DNA of 48,981 bases from RH-AL1 sp964243435 (GCA_964243435.1 CAXTFM010000011.1:1-48981); one strand, 5' to 3'; counted from the first letter of the stretch, positions 8,732 through 17,722 are shown. Notes: a model not told the origin generated them from the letters alone. Made by a program: numbers and translations.

Positions 8732-9922
8732 CTACGCCGCCGCTTGCACAGCCGGCGGCGCGTTGCCGGCGAGCACCTCCATCGCCGCGTCGACACCGCC
8801 CTTGCGGTACGGAATGCCGCACGCCTGCAAGCCCATCTCGACGCCGGACAGCGTGCCCGTGACCATCAGGTTGTTGAATTCGCCGAGGTGGCCGATGCGG
8901 AACACGCGGTCGGCCAGCGGGCCGAGGCCGTTGCCGAGCGACATGTTGGAACTCGCCAGGATCTCGCGACGTAGCGCATCGGCGGAGTGGCCCTCGGGCA
9001 GCCGCACCGCCGTCAGCGAGGAGGAGTATTCCGCCTCATTGCGGCATTGCACCTCGAAGCCCCAGTGCCGCACGGCGGCGCGCGTTGCCTTGGCCGCCCG
9101 CTCGTGGCGGGCGAAGACCTGATCCAGCCCCTCGGCGTGCAGCATGTCCAGCGCGACCTTCAACCCTTGCAGCAGGTTGGTCGACGGCGTGTAGGGGAAG
9201 TAACCGGAAGCGTTGGCCTTCAGCATCTCCTCCCACCCCAGGAACGCGCGGGGGAACCTGGACTGCGCCGACGCCGCCAGCGCCTTGTCGGAGATGGCGT
9301 TGAACGACAGGCCGGGCGGCAGCATCAGCCCCTTCTGCGAGCCGCCCACGGTGACGTCGACCCCCCAAGCGTCGTGGCGGTAGTCGATGGAGCCGAGCGA
9401 CGAGATGGTGTCGACGAGGAGCAGCGCGGGGTGGCCCGCCCGGTCGATGGCGCGGCGCACGGCGGGGATGTCGGAGGTGACGCCGGTCGAGGTCTCGTTG
9501 TGGACGACGGCCACCGCCTTGATCGCGTGCGCCCTGTCCTCGCGAAGCCTGGCCTCGATGCCGGCGGCGTCGACGCCGCCGCGCCAGTCCCCCGCCATCA
9601 CCTCCGGCCGGAAGCCTAACGCCGTGGCCATCCTGTTCCACAGAGTGGAGAACCAACCGGTCTCGTACATCAGGATGTGGTCGCCGGGGGACAGCGTGTT
9701 GACGAGCGCGGCCTCCCAGGCCCCCGTCCCGGAGGTTGGATAGATGATGACCGGCTTGGCGGTCTTGAAGATCGTTCGGATGCCGGCCAGCACCTCGAGG
9801 CCGAGCTCTGCGAACTCGGGTCCGCGATGGTCGATCGTCGGCTTTGCGATCGCGGCAAGGATCGGGAGCGGCGTGTTGGTCGGCCCGGGGATCTGCAGGA
9901 AGTGACGACCGATCTGCTGCAT
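8732..9922 (-). CDS. Class V aminotransferase, serine/aspartate-glyoxylate type
   Basis: This 396-residue pyridoxal-phosphate enzyme is of the serine-glyoxylate aminotransferase family, moving an amino group onto glyoxylate to give glycine. It has the family opening HFLQIPGPTNTPLPIL, the cofactor-binding TSGTGAWEAAL, the conserved VDTISSLGS and the Schiff-base lysine K197 in GGSQKGLMLPPG. The usual partners are serine or alanine; the closely related BhcA uses aspartate in the beta-hydroxyaspartate cycle, and I cannot separate these by eye. None of the other bhc genes is in the window. ATG 9922 is chosen over an upstream in-frame ATG because it gives the normal N-terminus. It fits with glyoxylate metabolism encoded by gcl-hyi-glxR to the left. 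Confidence 0.9.
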   Translation of the reverse strand: MQQIGRHFLQIPGPTNTPLPILAAIAKPTIDHRGPEFAELGLEVLAGIRTIFKTAKPVIIYPTSGTGAWEAALVNTLSPGDHILMYETGWFSTLWNRMATALGFRPEVMAGDWRGGVDAAGIEARLREDRAHAIKAVAVVHNETSTGVTSDIPAVRRAIDRAGHPALLLVDTISSLGSIDYRHDAWGVDVTVGGSQKGLMLPPGLSFNAISDKALAASAQSRFPRAFLGWEEMLKANASGYFPYTPSTNLLQGLKVALDMLHAEGLDQVFARHERAAKATRAAVRHWGFEVQCRNEAEYSSSLTAVRLPEGHSADALRREILASSNMSLGNGLGPLADRVFRIGHLGEFNNLMVTGTLSGVEMGLQACGIPYRKGGVDAAMEVLAGNAPPAVQAAA

Positions 9923-10102
9923 GTGTAACTCCGCGCGGGACGACCTCCCGCTTTTAGGACGATCGGCGGAGAAAGACATGCTGCTTTTCCCCAAACGCCA
10001 TCGGTCGTTGCGCCGAGGCTGGCGGCAAGCCATTTGCCTCCCGGTCCACTTGGACAGCGCAACCGCATCAGCGCACGACCCACCTTGCCGGAGACCGGAC
10101 CC

Positions 10103-11254
10103 GTGACGACGCCGACCTCGCCGATCGATCTCACGCGCCTCGCCTTCGACGAGGAGGCGATGCTGCGCGGCCTGGAGCGGTGGGTGCGGTGCGAAAGCCC
10201 GACCTTCGACGCCGCCGCGGTGAACGGCATGATGACGCTCGCGGCGGCGGAGCTGGAAGGGGCAGGCGCGGCGATCCGGCGGGTGCCGGGGCGCGGCGGC
10301 TTCGGCGACTGCGTCGTCGCCGACTTCCCCCATCCGCGCCGGGGCGAACCGGGCATCCTGCTGATGGGACATCTCGACACCGTCCACCCCGTGGGAACGC
10401 TGGAGAAGCTGCCGTTCCGCCGCGAGGGGGGGCGCTGCTACGGTCCCGGCATCCTCGACATGAAGGGCGGGAACTACGCGGCGCTGGAGGCGGTGCGCCA
10501 GCTCGCAGCCGCCGGGGCGGAGACGCCGCTGCCGGTCAGCATGCTGCTGACCAGCGACGAGGAGGTTGGCAGCCCATCGACGCGCGAGCTGATCCTCGAC
10601 AGCGCGCGGCGGCACCGCTACGTGCTGGTGCCCGAGCCCGGCCGCCCGAACAACGGCGTGGTGACCGGACGCTACGCCATCGCGCGCTTCGACCTCACGG
10701 CGACGGGCCGCCCGAGCCATGCCGGCTCGACCCTCAAGGAGGGGCGCTCGGCCATCGCCATCATGGCGCGGCAGATCCTCGCCATCGAGGCGATGACCGG
10801 CGACGCCTGCACCTTCAGCGTCGGGGTGATCCACGGCGGACAGTGGGTGAACTGCGTGGCGACGACGTGCCGGGCGGAGGCCCTCAGCATGGCCAAGCGG
10901 CAGGGCGACCTCGACGACGGCGTCGCCCGCATGCTCGCGCTCACCGACATGGATGCGCGCACCGGCTTTGCCGTGACCCGCGGCGTCACCCGCCCGGTGT
11001 GGGAACCGGACGACGGCACGATGCGCATGTTCGACCTGGCACGAACCGTCGCTTCCGAACTGGGGCTCGACCTCACGCATGGCGCGGCAGGCGGCGGCTC
11101 CGACGGCAACTTCACCGGCGCCGAAGGCATCGCGACGCTGGACGGCCTCGGCGTCCACGGCACGGGGGTCCATACGCTCGACGAGCACATCGAGGTTGCA
11201 AGCCTCGTCGAGCGTGGCCGCCTGATCGCCGGGCTGCTCGCCCGCCTCGCCTAA
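10103..11254 (+). CDS. M20 family metallopeptidase (carboxypeptidase G2/ArgE-like)
   Basis: The 383-residue protein is a dinuclear zinc amidohydrolase of the M20 family, which cuts amide bonds next to a carboxylate (glutamate carboxypeptidases, acyl-amino-acid deacylases, carbamoyl-amino-acid hydrolases). Metal ligands and the catalytic glutamate are in place: HLDTVHPVGT near 93, GILDMKGG near 117, SDEEVGS near 150 and EPGRPNNG near 176; a dimerisation-domain histidine is in RPSHAG. GTG 10103 follows GGAGACC and gives the expected length. It is divergent from the aminotransferase and 36 bases upstream of a PuuE-like gene, suggesting a two-gene operon acting on an amide or ureido acid. The substrate is unknown. 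Confidence 0.88.
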   Translation: MTTPTSPIDLTRLAFDEEAMLRGLERWVRCESPTFDAAAVNGMMTLAAAELEGAGAAIRRVPGRGGFGDCVVADFPHPRRGEPGILLMGHLDTVHPVGTLEKLPFRREGGRCYGPGILDMKGGNYAALEAVRQLAAAGAETPLPVSMLLTSDEEVGSPSTRELILDSARRHRYVLVPEPGRPNNGVVTGRYAIARFDLTATGRPSHAGSTLKEGRSAIAIMARQILAIEAMTGDACTFSVGVIHGGQWVNCVATTCRAEALSMAKRQGDLDDGVARMLALTDMDARTGFAVTRGVTRPVWEPDDGTMRMFDLARTVASELGLDLTHGAAGGGSDGNFTGAEGIATLDGLGVHGTGVHTLDEHIEVASLVERGRLIAGLLARLA

Positions 11255-11290
11255 AAGGGGCGGAAACCCATCGCAGTCCAAGGAGGCGGA

Positions 11291-12190
11291 ATGAACGAGG
11301 GCATCGGCGCCAGTGTGCGCAAGCGTCTGGACTACCAGCCGATCCACCGCCGCCCCAGGCTCGAGCTGCCGGGCGGGGCGCGGGTCGCGGTGTGGACGAT
11401 CGTCAACGTCGAAACCTGGTCGCCGTCCGGCGCCATGCCCCGCGCGGTGCTGTCGCCGCCGATGGGGCAGCCGCTGCTTCCCGACATCCCGAACTGGGCG
11501 TGGCACGAGTACGGCATGCGCGTCGGCTTCTGGCGCTTCCTCGACATGCTGGGGTCGCGCGGGCTCAAGGCGAGCTTCGCCGTCAACGGTTCGGCCTGCG
11601 CCACCTACCGCGAGGCCTGCGAGGCCGCCCGCGACGCGGGCTGGGACTTCATGGGGCACGGCTTCGTGCAGCGCCCGACCCACAGCGTCGCCGACCAGGC
11701 GGCGGCGATCGCCGACACCATGCGCGCCATCGCCGACCTGACCGGCGCACCGCCGCGCGGCTGGGAAAGCCCCGGCCTGACCGAAACGGACGACACGCTC
11801 GACCTCCTCGCCGAGGCCGGCATCGAATACGTCGCCGACTGGGTGCTCGACGAGCAGCCGGTGCCGCTGCGCACCCGCGCCGGCCCCATCGTTTCCGTGC
11901 CCTACACCGTGGAGATCAACGACGTCGTCATCAGCGCGGTGCAGCAACACGCGTCCGACGAGATCCTGCGCCGCGGGCGCGACCAGTTCGATCGGCTTTA
12001 CCTCGATGGGGCGCGGGCACCGCGCGTGATGGCGATCTCCATCCACCCCTACCTGTCCGGCGTGCCGCACCGCATCAAATACGTGGAGCAGCTTTACGAC
12101 CACATCCTCGGCCATGACGGCGTGGTGATGTGGACGGGAGCGGAAATCCTCGACTGGTACCGCTCGCAGCAGCCCGGCGGCAGCGCCTAG
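11291..12190 (+). CDS. Polysaccharide-deacetylase-fold protein, PuuE/allantoinase-like
   Basis: The 299-residue protein has the NodB fold but belongs to the subgroup that includes the metal-independent allantoinase PuuE rather than true sugar deacetylases. The first metal-ligand motif reads VNVETW, with Glu instead of Asp, followed by FMGHGFVQRP and ISIHPYLSGVP, as in that subgroup. It probably hydrolyses a cyclic or linear amide. ATG 11291 follows the strong ribosome-binding site AAGGAGGCGGA. A paralogue is encoded at 21908-22813. Its stop codon and that of the convergent VRR-NUC gene share the palindrome CTAG. Allantoin is a possible substrate given the nearby glyoxylate genes, but this is inference. 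Confidence 0.85.
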   Translation: MNEGIGASVRKRLDYQPIHRRPRLELPGGARVAVWTIVNVETWSPSGAMPRAVLSPPMGQPLLPDIPNWAWHEYGMRVGFWRFLDMLGSRGLKASFAVNGSACATYREACEAARDAGWDFMGHGFVQRPTHSVADQAAAIADTMRAIADLTGAPPRGWESPGLTETDDTLDLLAEAGIEYVADWVLDEQPVPLRTRAGPIVSVPYTVEINDVVISAVQQHASDEILRRGRDQFDRLYLDGARAPRVMAISIHPYLSGVPHRIKYVEQLYDHILGHDGVVMWTGAEILDWYRSQQPGGSA

Positions 12191-12561
12191 GCTGCCCTGG
12201 CGAGGCGTGTGCGCAGGCCCCACGCCATGACCGCCGCCGCCGCGTCATCGATGCCGCGCACCACCGCATGAGGCACGCCGCCGGCAACCATGAAGGCACT
12301 GAAATCGCGCTGCGGCTCGCTGAGGCGACCGCGATCGGTCTTGGTTTCGAGCCACCAGGTGGCCCCGCCGGGGCCAAGGATGCAGATGTCCCACACTCCG
12401 GCGAGCATGCCGGTGCGCCGCTTCACGCCGGCCTCGGCCATGCTGCGCTTGCCGCCGTTGGGCACGCTGAACACCACGTAGCGGCCGGGCTGGAGCACGA
12501 CGCGGAGGTAATCGACGATGCCGGCCTGGATGGAATCTTCGCTTTGGGAACGGTGGGGCAT
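12187..12561 (-). CDS. Stand-alone VRR-NUC domain protein
   Basis: The 124-residue protein consists almost wholly of a VRR-NUC nuclease-like domain of the PD-(D/E)xK type. It begins with an acidic helix SEDSIQAGIVDYLR, continues with FSVPNGGKRS, and has the metal/catalytic segment WDICILGPG followed by WLETKTDRG. Such single-domain proteins occur mostly in phages and act on branched or structured DNA; FAN1 is the larger eukaryotic relative. ATG 12561 follows AGGAGGTGCGC, better than the upstream in-frame start. No phage genes surround it. It lies downstream of the P450 gene on the same strand, 111 bases away, with no evident functional link. Confidence 0.82.
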   Translation of the reverse strand: MPHRSQSEDSIQAGIVDYLRVVLQPGRYVVFSVPNGGKRSMAEAGVKRRTGMLAGVWDICILGPGGATWWLETKTDRGRLSEPQRDFSAFMVAGGVPHAVVRGIDDAAAAVMAWGLRTRLARAA

Positions 12562-12672
12562 GCGCACCTCCTCGGTGGAGGGTGCAGCATGCCGGTGCAA
12601 AGGTATCCAAAGACCAAAAAGGGAACATGGCGCGGGTCGGCGCCGGTGCCCTGCCTGGTACGCGGAAAAGCG

Positions 12673-14088
12673 TCAGTCGGCGCGGCGGTGGCGCAGCACG
12701 AGCTGCATGCCGTTGCGCGGGCGCAGGGTGATGCGCTGCACCGGCTCAACCTTGAAGCCTTCGACCGGCAGCAGCTCGAAACGCCGCACCAGCGTCGCCA
12801 GGATGATCGCCGCCTCCTGGAGGGAGAAGGCGGCGCCGATGCAGATGCGCGGACCGGCGCCGAACGGCAGGTAGGCGAAGCGGTCGATTGACTCGCGCCT
12901 GCCCGGTAGGAAGCGGCCGGGGTCGAAGGCCTCGGGGTCTTGCCACAGCAGCTTGTGGCGATGGAGTACGTAGGGCGAGATGATGATGAGGGCGCCGCGG
13001 CGGATGCGCCGCCCGCAAAGGTCGTCGGGGCCGAGCGCGGCGCGGCTCAGGCTGGCGACGGGCGGGTAGAGCCGCATCGCTTCCTCGATCACCGCGCGGG
13101 TGTCGACGAGGCGGTCGAGTGCCGACTCCGGTGGCCCGTCGAGCACGCGGTCGGCTTCCGCGGCGACGCGCCCGCGCCATTCCGGCGACAGCGACAGCAG
13201 GTACAGCGACCAGGTCAGGGCGTTGGCCGTCGTCTCGTGGCCGGCGCCGAGAAAGGTTATGATGTTGGCCTGCACCTCTTCCGCGCTGAGCCCGGTGCCG
13301 GTTTCCGGGTCGGACGCCTTGAGCAGCAGCGTCATCAGGTCGGTCGGCGGCGTGCCGCCTCCCGCGATCAGCGCCTTGCGCCGGTCGATGAGGGTGTTCA
13401 CCACCGTGGAGAAGTAACGCACCGAGTCGCGGCTGCGCAGCTGCGCCACGCGTGGCACCCAGTCGGGGTAGTCGAGCAGGTCGGCAAGGTCGAGCTGGCC
13501 GACGGCGGAGAAGAAGCGGCTCATCGCCGTGAGCAGCTCTTCGGGGTCGTTTTCCAACCCGGTCGAGAAGATGGTGTCGCCGAGCACGTCCAGCGTGACG
13601 CGGTGCATGTCGCGCTGCACGTCGACGACGCGGCCCGAGCGCACGCGCGTCCACCGCTGCACCAGCGCCTCCGCGTTGCGCGTCATGGCGGCGGCGAAGC
13701 CGTGGACGATGCGCGGCGTGAAGATCGGTGCGATGGCGCGGCGCTGCATCTTCCACGCCTCGCCTTCCACCGTGAGCAGGCCGTCGTGGAGTCCGGGCGA
13801 CAGCACGCGTTTTTGCAGCGCGTCCTTGCGGTAGTTCGCGGCGTTGTCGAGCAGCACGCGGCGGATCGACGGGGGATGGTTGATGACGGCGCCGATGCCG
13901 AGCAGGCCGCGCCCGGTCAGGATCGGCCGCTCGAAGTGGGCCTGCGTCCACATCTCGATGGGGTTGCGCCGCAGCGTCCGCAGGAAGCCGAGCGGGCGAA
14001 GCTGCTGCTCGCGCGGGTGCGGGTAGGGCGGTACGATGCGGCGCAACACCGGGGTGTCCGCGGTCGGCCCGTCGAAGGTCATCGTCAT
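12673..14088 (-). CDS. Cytochrome P450
   Basis: This 471-residue haem-thiolate monooxygenase has every core motif: the I-helix oxygen-binding GAGHETTAN, the K-helix ExxR (EEAMR), the DPEAFDPGRFLPGR region and the haem loop FGAGPRICIG with the cysteine ligand at C416. No N-terminal membrane anchor is visible, so it is probably soluble. No ferredoxin or ferredoxin reductase gene lies nearby, so electrons must come from partners elsewhere. ATG 14088 is used; a second in-frame ATG at 14082 is equally possible. The substrate is unknown. It is divergent from the CsbD gene across 155 bases. Confidence 0.93.
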   Translation of the reverse strand: MTMTFDGPTADTPVLRRIVPPYPHPREQQLRPLGFLRTLRRNPIEMWTQAHFERPILTGRGLLGIGAVINHPPSIRRVLLDNAANYRKDALQKRVLSPGLHDGLLTVEGEAWKMQRRAIAPIFTPRIVHGFAAAMTRNAEALVQRWTRVRSGRVVDVQRDMHRVTLDVLGDTIFSTGLENDPEELLTAMSRFFSAVGQLDLADLLDYPDWVPRVAQLRSRDSVRYFSTVVNTLIDRRKALIAGGGTPPTDLMTLLLKASDPETGTGLSAEEVQANIITFLGAGHETTANALTWSLYLLSLSPEWRGRVAAEADRVLDGPPESALDRLVDTRAVIEEAMRLYPPVASLSRAALGPDDLCGRRIRRGALIIISPYVLHRHKLLWQDPEAFDPGRFLPGRRESIDRFAYLPFGAGPRICIGAAFSLQEAAIILATLVRRFELLPVEGFKVEPVQRITLRPRNGMQLVLRHRRAD

Positions 14089-14243
14089 GGGCGGACATAT
14101 AGTATGCATGGCTGGCGAAACAGCGAGGGCATAGCAGCGCGGGCTTCGTCCCAACCTCGTCGCTCGCGACGGGAACGGAGCGCTTGCCTCGACCATTGCA
14201 GGTCGCGAGGCGTGCCGTGTCGGTGCGTCGCAGCGAGGACGCC

Positions 14244-14546
14244 ATGGATACGGATCGCATCACGGGCAAGGCCAAGGAAACAATCGGCAAGGCGGAAAGC
14301 GGCATCGGCGACGTGACCGGCGATTCCCAAACCGAGGCCAGCGGCTACGTCCGCCAAGCGGCGGGCACGGCGCAGAACGTCTACGGTCAGGCCAAGGACA
14401 CGTTCGGCGATACCTTTTCCGACGCCACCGCCTCCGCCGAGAAGGCGCTGCACTCGCTTGAATCGGAGGTAAAGGCGCGTCCGCTCATCGCGCTGCTCAT
14501 CGCCGCCCTCGTCGGCTACGTGCTGGCACAGCTCACGACGCGCTGA
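14244..14546 (+). CDS. CsbD-family stress protein with C-terminal membrane helix
   Basis: The 100-residue protein starts MDTDRITGKAKETIGKAESG, the hallmark of the CsbD family of small, general-stress-associated proteins of unknown mechanism. Residues 1-60 are a hydrophilic, helix-prone repeat-like region rich in Gly, Lys, Asp and Thr. Residues about 81-97 (LIALLIAALVGYVLAQL) form a membrane helix, so it is likely tail-anchored in the inner membrane. ATG 14244 is preceded by GCGAGGA. It is a single gene, divergent from the P450 and convergent with the next gene. Confidence 0.88.
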   Translation: MDTDRITGKAKETIGKAESGIGDVTGDSQTEASGYVRQAAGTAQNVYGQAKDTFGDTFSDATASAEKALHSLESEVKARPLIALLIAALVGYVLAQLTTR

Positions 14547-14571
14547 CGGCGCAGCGAAGCAGGCGGACGCG

Positions 14572-14916
14572 TCACAGGAAGACGACGCGTCCCTTGCCGA
14601 CGCTGGCGATGCTGGCCCGCTCGATCGGCGTCATGGTAGCGGCGAAGCGGAGCGTCAATGTCGCGTGCGGCTTAAGTGCGAGCGCAACCTGGGTCAGGTC
14701 GTGAAGCGAATGGTCGTCGCGCTCGAGTGCGAGGCTTTCTCCGGCAAAGGCGCGGCGGAGCAGTGCCCTGATGTCCGCGCCGGCGCGGAGGTGGCCTGTT
14801 CCGCTGCAAACCGTTCCGTCATGATGCGGCCCGTCATGGCTCGGATCGACGTGCGTCGTGCTGTGCATCCGCGACTCCGGGCGCGTATCGGTGCCGCGTG
14901 GCACCGCCCCTTTCAC
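14572..14916 (-). CDS. Small hypothetical protein coupled to the aldo/keto reductase
   Basis: This 114-residue product is not recognised. The N-terminal half is polar and His/Asp-rich. The C-terminal 70 residues look like a small folded domain, with DIRALLRRAFAGESLALERD and ending TPIERASIASVGKGRVVFL, a pattern I associate with conserved uncharacterised proteobacterial proteins. The GTG at 14916 overlaps the reductase stop (GTGA), a classic coupling arrangement; an ATG at 14868 is an alternative start. Codon third positions are strongly G/C, supporting real coding. Confidence 0.6.
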   Translation of the reverse strand: MKGAVPRGTDTRPESRMHSTTHVDPSHDGPHHDGTVCSGTGHLRAGADIRALLRRAFAGESLALERDDHSLHDLTQVALALKPHATLTLRFAATMTPIERASIASVGKGRVVFL

Positions 14917-15740
14917 AGCATGGCAAGGTTAACTTTCCGTTGCGGCGGTGCGAAAGCGGCATCGAGCAGGGCGTGGTCGTCGGCGTCGAGCGTGAGATCG
15001 CCGGCGGCGCGATTGTCGCGCAGGTGGGCCAGGGTAGCAGCCTTGGGAACGGCGAAGGCGCCATCGCGCAGCGTCCATGCAAGGGCCACCTGGTAGGGCG
15101 TCGCGCCGTGCCGCTCGGCGACGCGACGCAGGGCCGGGCTGTCCGGAAGGCGGCCCTGCTCCACCGGGCTGTAGGCCATCAACGGCATCCGGTGCGTCTT
15201 GAGCCAGGGCACGAGGTCGTAGTCCGGGCCACGCCGCGTCACGTTGTAGAGCACCTGATTGGTCGCACAGCGCGTGCCGCCGGCGCGGCGCAACGCATCC
15301 ATGTCGTCGACGTCGAAGTTGCTGACGCCCCATGCGCGAATCTTGCCCGCTGCGACCAGCCCTTCCATCGCTTCCACGGTTTCGCCGACCGGTACGCTGC
15401 CCGGCCAGTGCAGCAGGTAAAGGTCGAGCCGGTCGGTGCGCAGCCGCTTGAGGCTTGCCTCGCAAGCGGCCGGCAGCTTCCGGCGTGACGCGTTCTGCGG
15501 ATAGGCCTTGCTGACGAGGAATACCTCATTGCGGCGCCCGGCCAAGGCATCGCCGAGGAAACGCTCCGTGCTGCCGTCGCCATACATTTCCGCCGTGTCG
15601 ATCAGCGACATGCCCGCGTCGATCCCGGCGAGCAACGTCGCGCGTTCACCGGCGGCGCGCGATGGCACCTCACCCATCTTCCACGTGCCCTGGCCAAGCA
15701 CCGGGACGGCAAGGCCACCGGGCAGTTCGATCGTGCGCAT
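14913..15740 (-). CDS. Aldo/keto reductase
   Basis: The 275-residue TIM-barrel enzyme would reduce aldehydes or ketones with NADPH in the cytoplasm. The catalytic tetrad is visible: Asp and Tyr in LIDTAEMYGDG, Lys in FLVSKAYP and His in YLLHWPGS. Cofactor-binding segments WGVSNFDVDDMD and AVPKAATLAHLRDN are also present. ATG 15740 follows AGGAGAGCGC. It resembles the YeaE/2,5-diketogluconate reductase-like group, but the substrate cannot be assigned. It shares a GTGA overlap with the downstream small gene. Confidence 0.92.
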   Translation of the reverse strand: MRTIELPGGLAVPVLGQGTWKMGEVPSRAAGERATLLAGIDAGMSLIDTAEMYGDGSTERFLGDALAGRRNEVFLVSKAYPQNASRRKLPAACEASLKRLRTDRLDLYLLHWPGSVPVGETVEAMEGLVAAGKIRAWGVSNFDVDDMDALRRAGGTRCATNQVLYNVTRRGPDYDLVPWLKTHRMPLMAYSPVEQGRLPDSPALRRVAERHGATPYQVALAWTLRDGAFAVPKAATLAHLRDNRAAGDLTLDADDHALLDAAFAPPQRKVNLAML

Positions 15741-15829
15741 GCGCTCTCCTCCGCCACAGCAAACACGAGCGGGAGACCGTGGTTCGCCGCGAGCGGCGGA
15801 GCTGCGCCACACGCGAGACGCAGGCGCGG

Positions 15830-16801
15830 CTAGCGTGCCATCGCCTTCTTCGAGAAGGTCTGCACCACGAAGCTGTCGTAGTCCGGCTGCGCCTTGAGGT
15901 TGCCGAGCGAAACCTGCGTCTGCATCGCGATCTTCAGCGCGTCCGGCGTGGTGTCGACCGACTTGGGATAGACGTCCTCGGCGATCATGCGCTGCACCGC
16001 GGCCTCGACCACCGCCGGTTCCAGCTTGGGGAATTCCTTCTTGGCGATGGCGACGGTTTCCGCCGGGTTGCTTTGCATGAAGGCCAGCGCCGCCTGGAGC
16101 CCGGCGACGAAGCGCTGCGCCTTGTCGGGGTCGACGTCGGCGCGCGCGCTGATGGACGAGAAGGCGTAGGGGCCGAAGGATTTGGGAAAGGCGTAGACCA
16201 CCTTCATGCCGCGCGACACGGCCTGGTCGAGGCCCGGCTCATACATCACCGCGACCTTGGCCTGCCCGGCGAGGAACGGCCCCGGCTCCGTGCCGATCGG
16301 CACGTTGATCTGGTCGACCTCCGTTTTCCCGTCGATGTTGTTCTGTTTCATCAAATTGAGGAACAGCGAGGTGCTCGTGGTCGGCATGGTGCCGGTGACG
16401 ACCTTCTGGCCCTTCAGCGAGGCCGGGCCGGTGTAGGGGAAGTCGGGCGCGGCGGCGATCCACACGGCGGCGCCGTTGACCACGGCGGCGATGATATCGA
16501 CCTTGGCGCCCTTGGAGGCGGCGATCGCCGTCCATTCCGGCCCATGCAGCGAGAAGTCGGCGCTGCCCGAGATCACGGCGGCGAGGGCGACGGGCGGAGC
16601 GCCGGCGGTCTCCTTGTCGACATCGAGGCCCTGCTTGGCGAAGAAGCCGCCGTCGATCGCGACGTAGAGCGGCAGGTAGAGCAGCGACTGGAAGGCTTGC
16701 GACACGACCGCCTTGGTCGCCGCGGCGGCGGGCGACGCGCCGGACACGGCGACGAGAAGGGTTGCCGCCGAGGCGAGCATGATGGATCGGGTACGGGCCA
16801 C
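15830..16801 (-). CDS. ABC transporter substrate-binding protein, NMT1/SsuA type
   Basis: The 323-residue periplasmic protein has a Sec signal peptide (residues 1-28, ending SGASPAAAA) and the NMT1/THI5-like fold used for taurine, alkanesulfonates, nitrate and pyrimidines such as the thiamine precursor HMP. Family-like segments include LYVAIDGGFFAKQGLDV and the stretch SGSADFSLHGPEW. It is the last gene of a three-gene transporter operon (ATPase, permease, binding protein), 36 bases after the permease. Its neighbourhood of ring-opening amidohydrolases suggests a pyrimidine, hydantoin or ureide ligand; that is inference. Confidence 0.9.
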   Translation of the reverse strand: MARTRSIMLASAATLLVAVSGASPAAAATKAVVSQAFQSLLYLPLYVAIDGGFFAKQGLDVDKETAGAPPVALAAVISGSADFSLHGPEWTAIAASKGAKVDIIAAVVNGAAVWIAAAPDFPYTGPASLKGQKVVTGTMPTTSTSLFLNLMKQNNIDGKTEVDQINVPIGTEPGPFLAGQAKVAVMYEPGLDQAVSRGMKVVYAFPKSFGPYAFSSISARADVDPDKAQRFVAGLQAALAFMQSNPAETVAIAKKEFPKLEPAVVEAAVQRMIAEDVYPKSVDTTPDALKIAMQTQVSLGNLKAQPDYDSFVVQTFSKKAMAR

Positions 16802-16837
16802 GGATGTTCCTTCGCGGGGTTGTCGGGGGGAGGAGGG

Positions 16838-17722
16838 TTAGATCTGCACCTGCTGGCGCCCGCCGTCGAGCTTCCACGGCAGGAGGCGGCGCTCGATCCA
16901 GTCGATGGCATGGTACAGCACGAAGCCGACCGCCATCAGCACGAAGAGCCCCATCCACACCGTGTTGAGGTCGTACAAGCCCGACGCCTCGTAGATGAGG
17001 TGGCCGAGGCCGCGCTTGGAACTCATGAATTCACCGACCACCGCACCGACGAGGCCGAAGCCGACATTGATGCGGAAGGTCGCGATGATGACCGGCACGG
17101 TGGAGGGCACCACCACGCCGTGGAACACCTGCCGCTTGCTGGCGCCCATCGAGGCCATCAGCGACTGGAGGTCGCCATCGGCATCCTTGGCGCCCTGGTA
17201 GGCGGCGATGAGCGCGACCAGCGCCGTCATCGAGACTGCGAGCGCCACCTTCGACACGAGGCCGGTGCCGAACCACAGGATCACGATGGGAGCCAGCGCG
17301 ATCTTCGGCACCGAGTTCAGCGCCACGATGAAGGGTTCGGTGACGCGGGCGAGGAACACAGAGTACCAAAGCCCGAGGCCGAGCGCGGAGCCGATCGCCG
17401 TGCCGATGGCGAAGCCGAGGATGGCCTCGTAAACCGTGATCCAGGTATCGAATGGGAGCGAGCCGTCGGTGATGCTGCCGGCGAAGGCCCGCCAGATGCC
17501 GGCCGGCGCGCCGATCAGGAACTCCGACACCAGTCCCGCGCTTGCCGCGACCTGCCAAGCGGCGAACACGGCGACGACGGCGAGAAGTTGCAGCGCGGCG
17601 CGGCCGAGCCGCGTGTCGATGAGGCTGGCTCGGCGGGGCGGGCGCCGTGCCGGGAGGGCGCGAGCGGCGTCGCGCGCGGCCCGCGCCTCCGAGCGCGCCG
17701 CGCGGGTGAGGGCAGTGCTCAT
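16838..17722 (-). CDS. ABC transporter permease, SsuC/TauC-like
   Basis: The 294-residue inner-membrane protein has six predicted helices after a basic, Ala/Arg-rich cytoplasmic N-terminus. The coupling loop for the ATPase is visible in YQGAKDADGDLQSLMASMGASKRQVF, shown here only in part, of which MASMGASKRQVF is the EAA-like core. The C-terminal VGEFMSSKRGLG segment is typical of the nitrate/taurine/pyrimidine subgroup. ATG 17722 overlaps the upstream ATPase stop by four bases, so the two are coupled. Confidence 0.92.
   Translation of the reverse strand: MSTALTRAARSEARAARDAARALPARRPPRRASLIDTRLGRAALQLLAVVAVFAAWQVAASAGLVSEFLIGAPAGIWRAFAGSITDGSLPFDTWITVYEAILGFAIGTAIGSALGLGLWYSVFLARVTEPFIVALNSVPKIALAPIVILWFGTGLVSKVALAVSMTALVALIAAYQGAKDADGDLQSLMASMGASKRQVFHGVVVPSTVPVIIATFRINVGFGLVGAVVGEFMSSKRGLGHLIYEASGLYDLNTVWMGLFVLMAVGFVLYHAIDWIERRLLPWKLDGGRQQVQI

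Noticed and set aside
8732..9922. A beta-hydroxyaspartate cycle locus (BhcA)
   Set aside because: The aminotransferase could be BhcA-like, but the dehydratase, aldolase and iminosuccinate reductase genes are not present in the window.
9923..12223. Long N-terminal extension of the aminotransferase frame to over 1100 codons
   Set aside because: The extension runs antisense through the M20 and PuuE-like genes; only the part from 9922 downstream is family-like.
12187..14088. A prophage or integrated element around the VRR-NUC gene
   Set aside because: No integrase, phage structural gene, attachment repeats or shift in base composition was seen.
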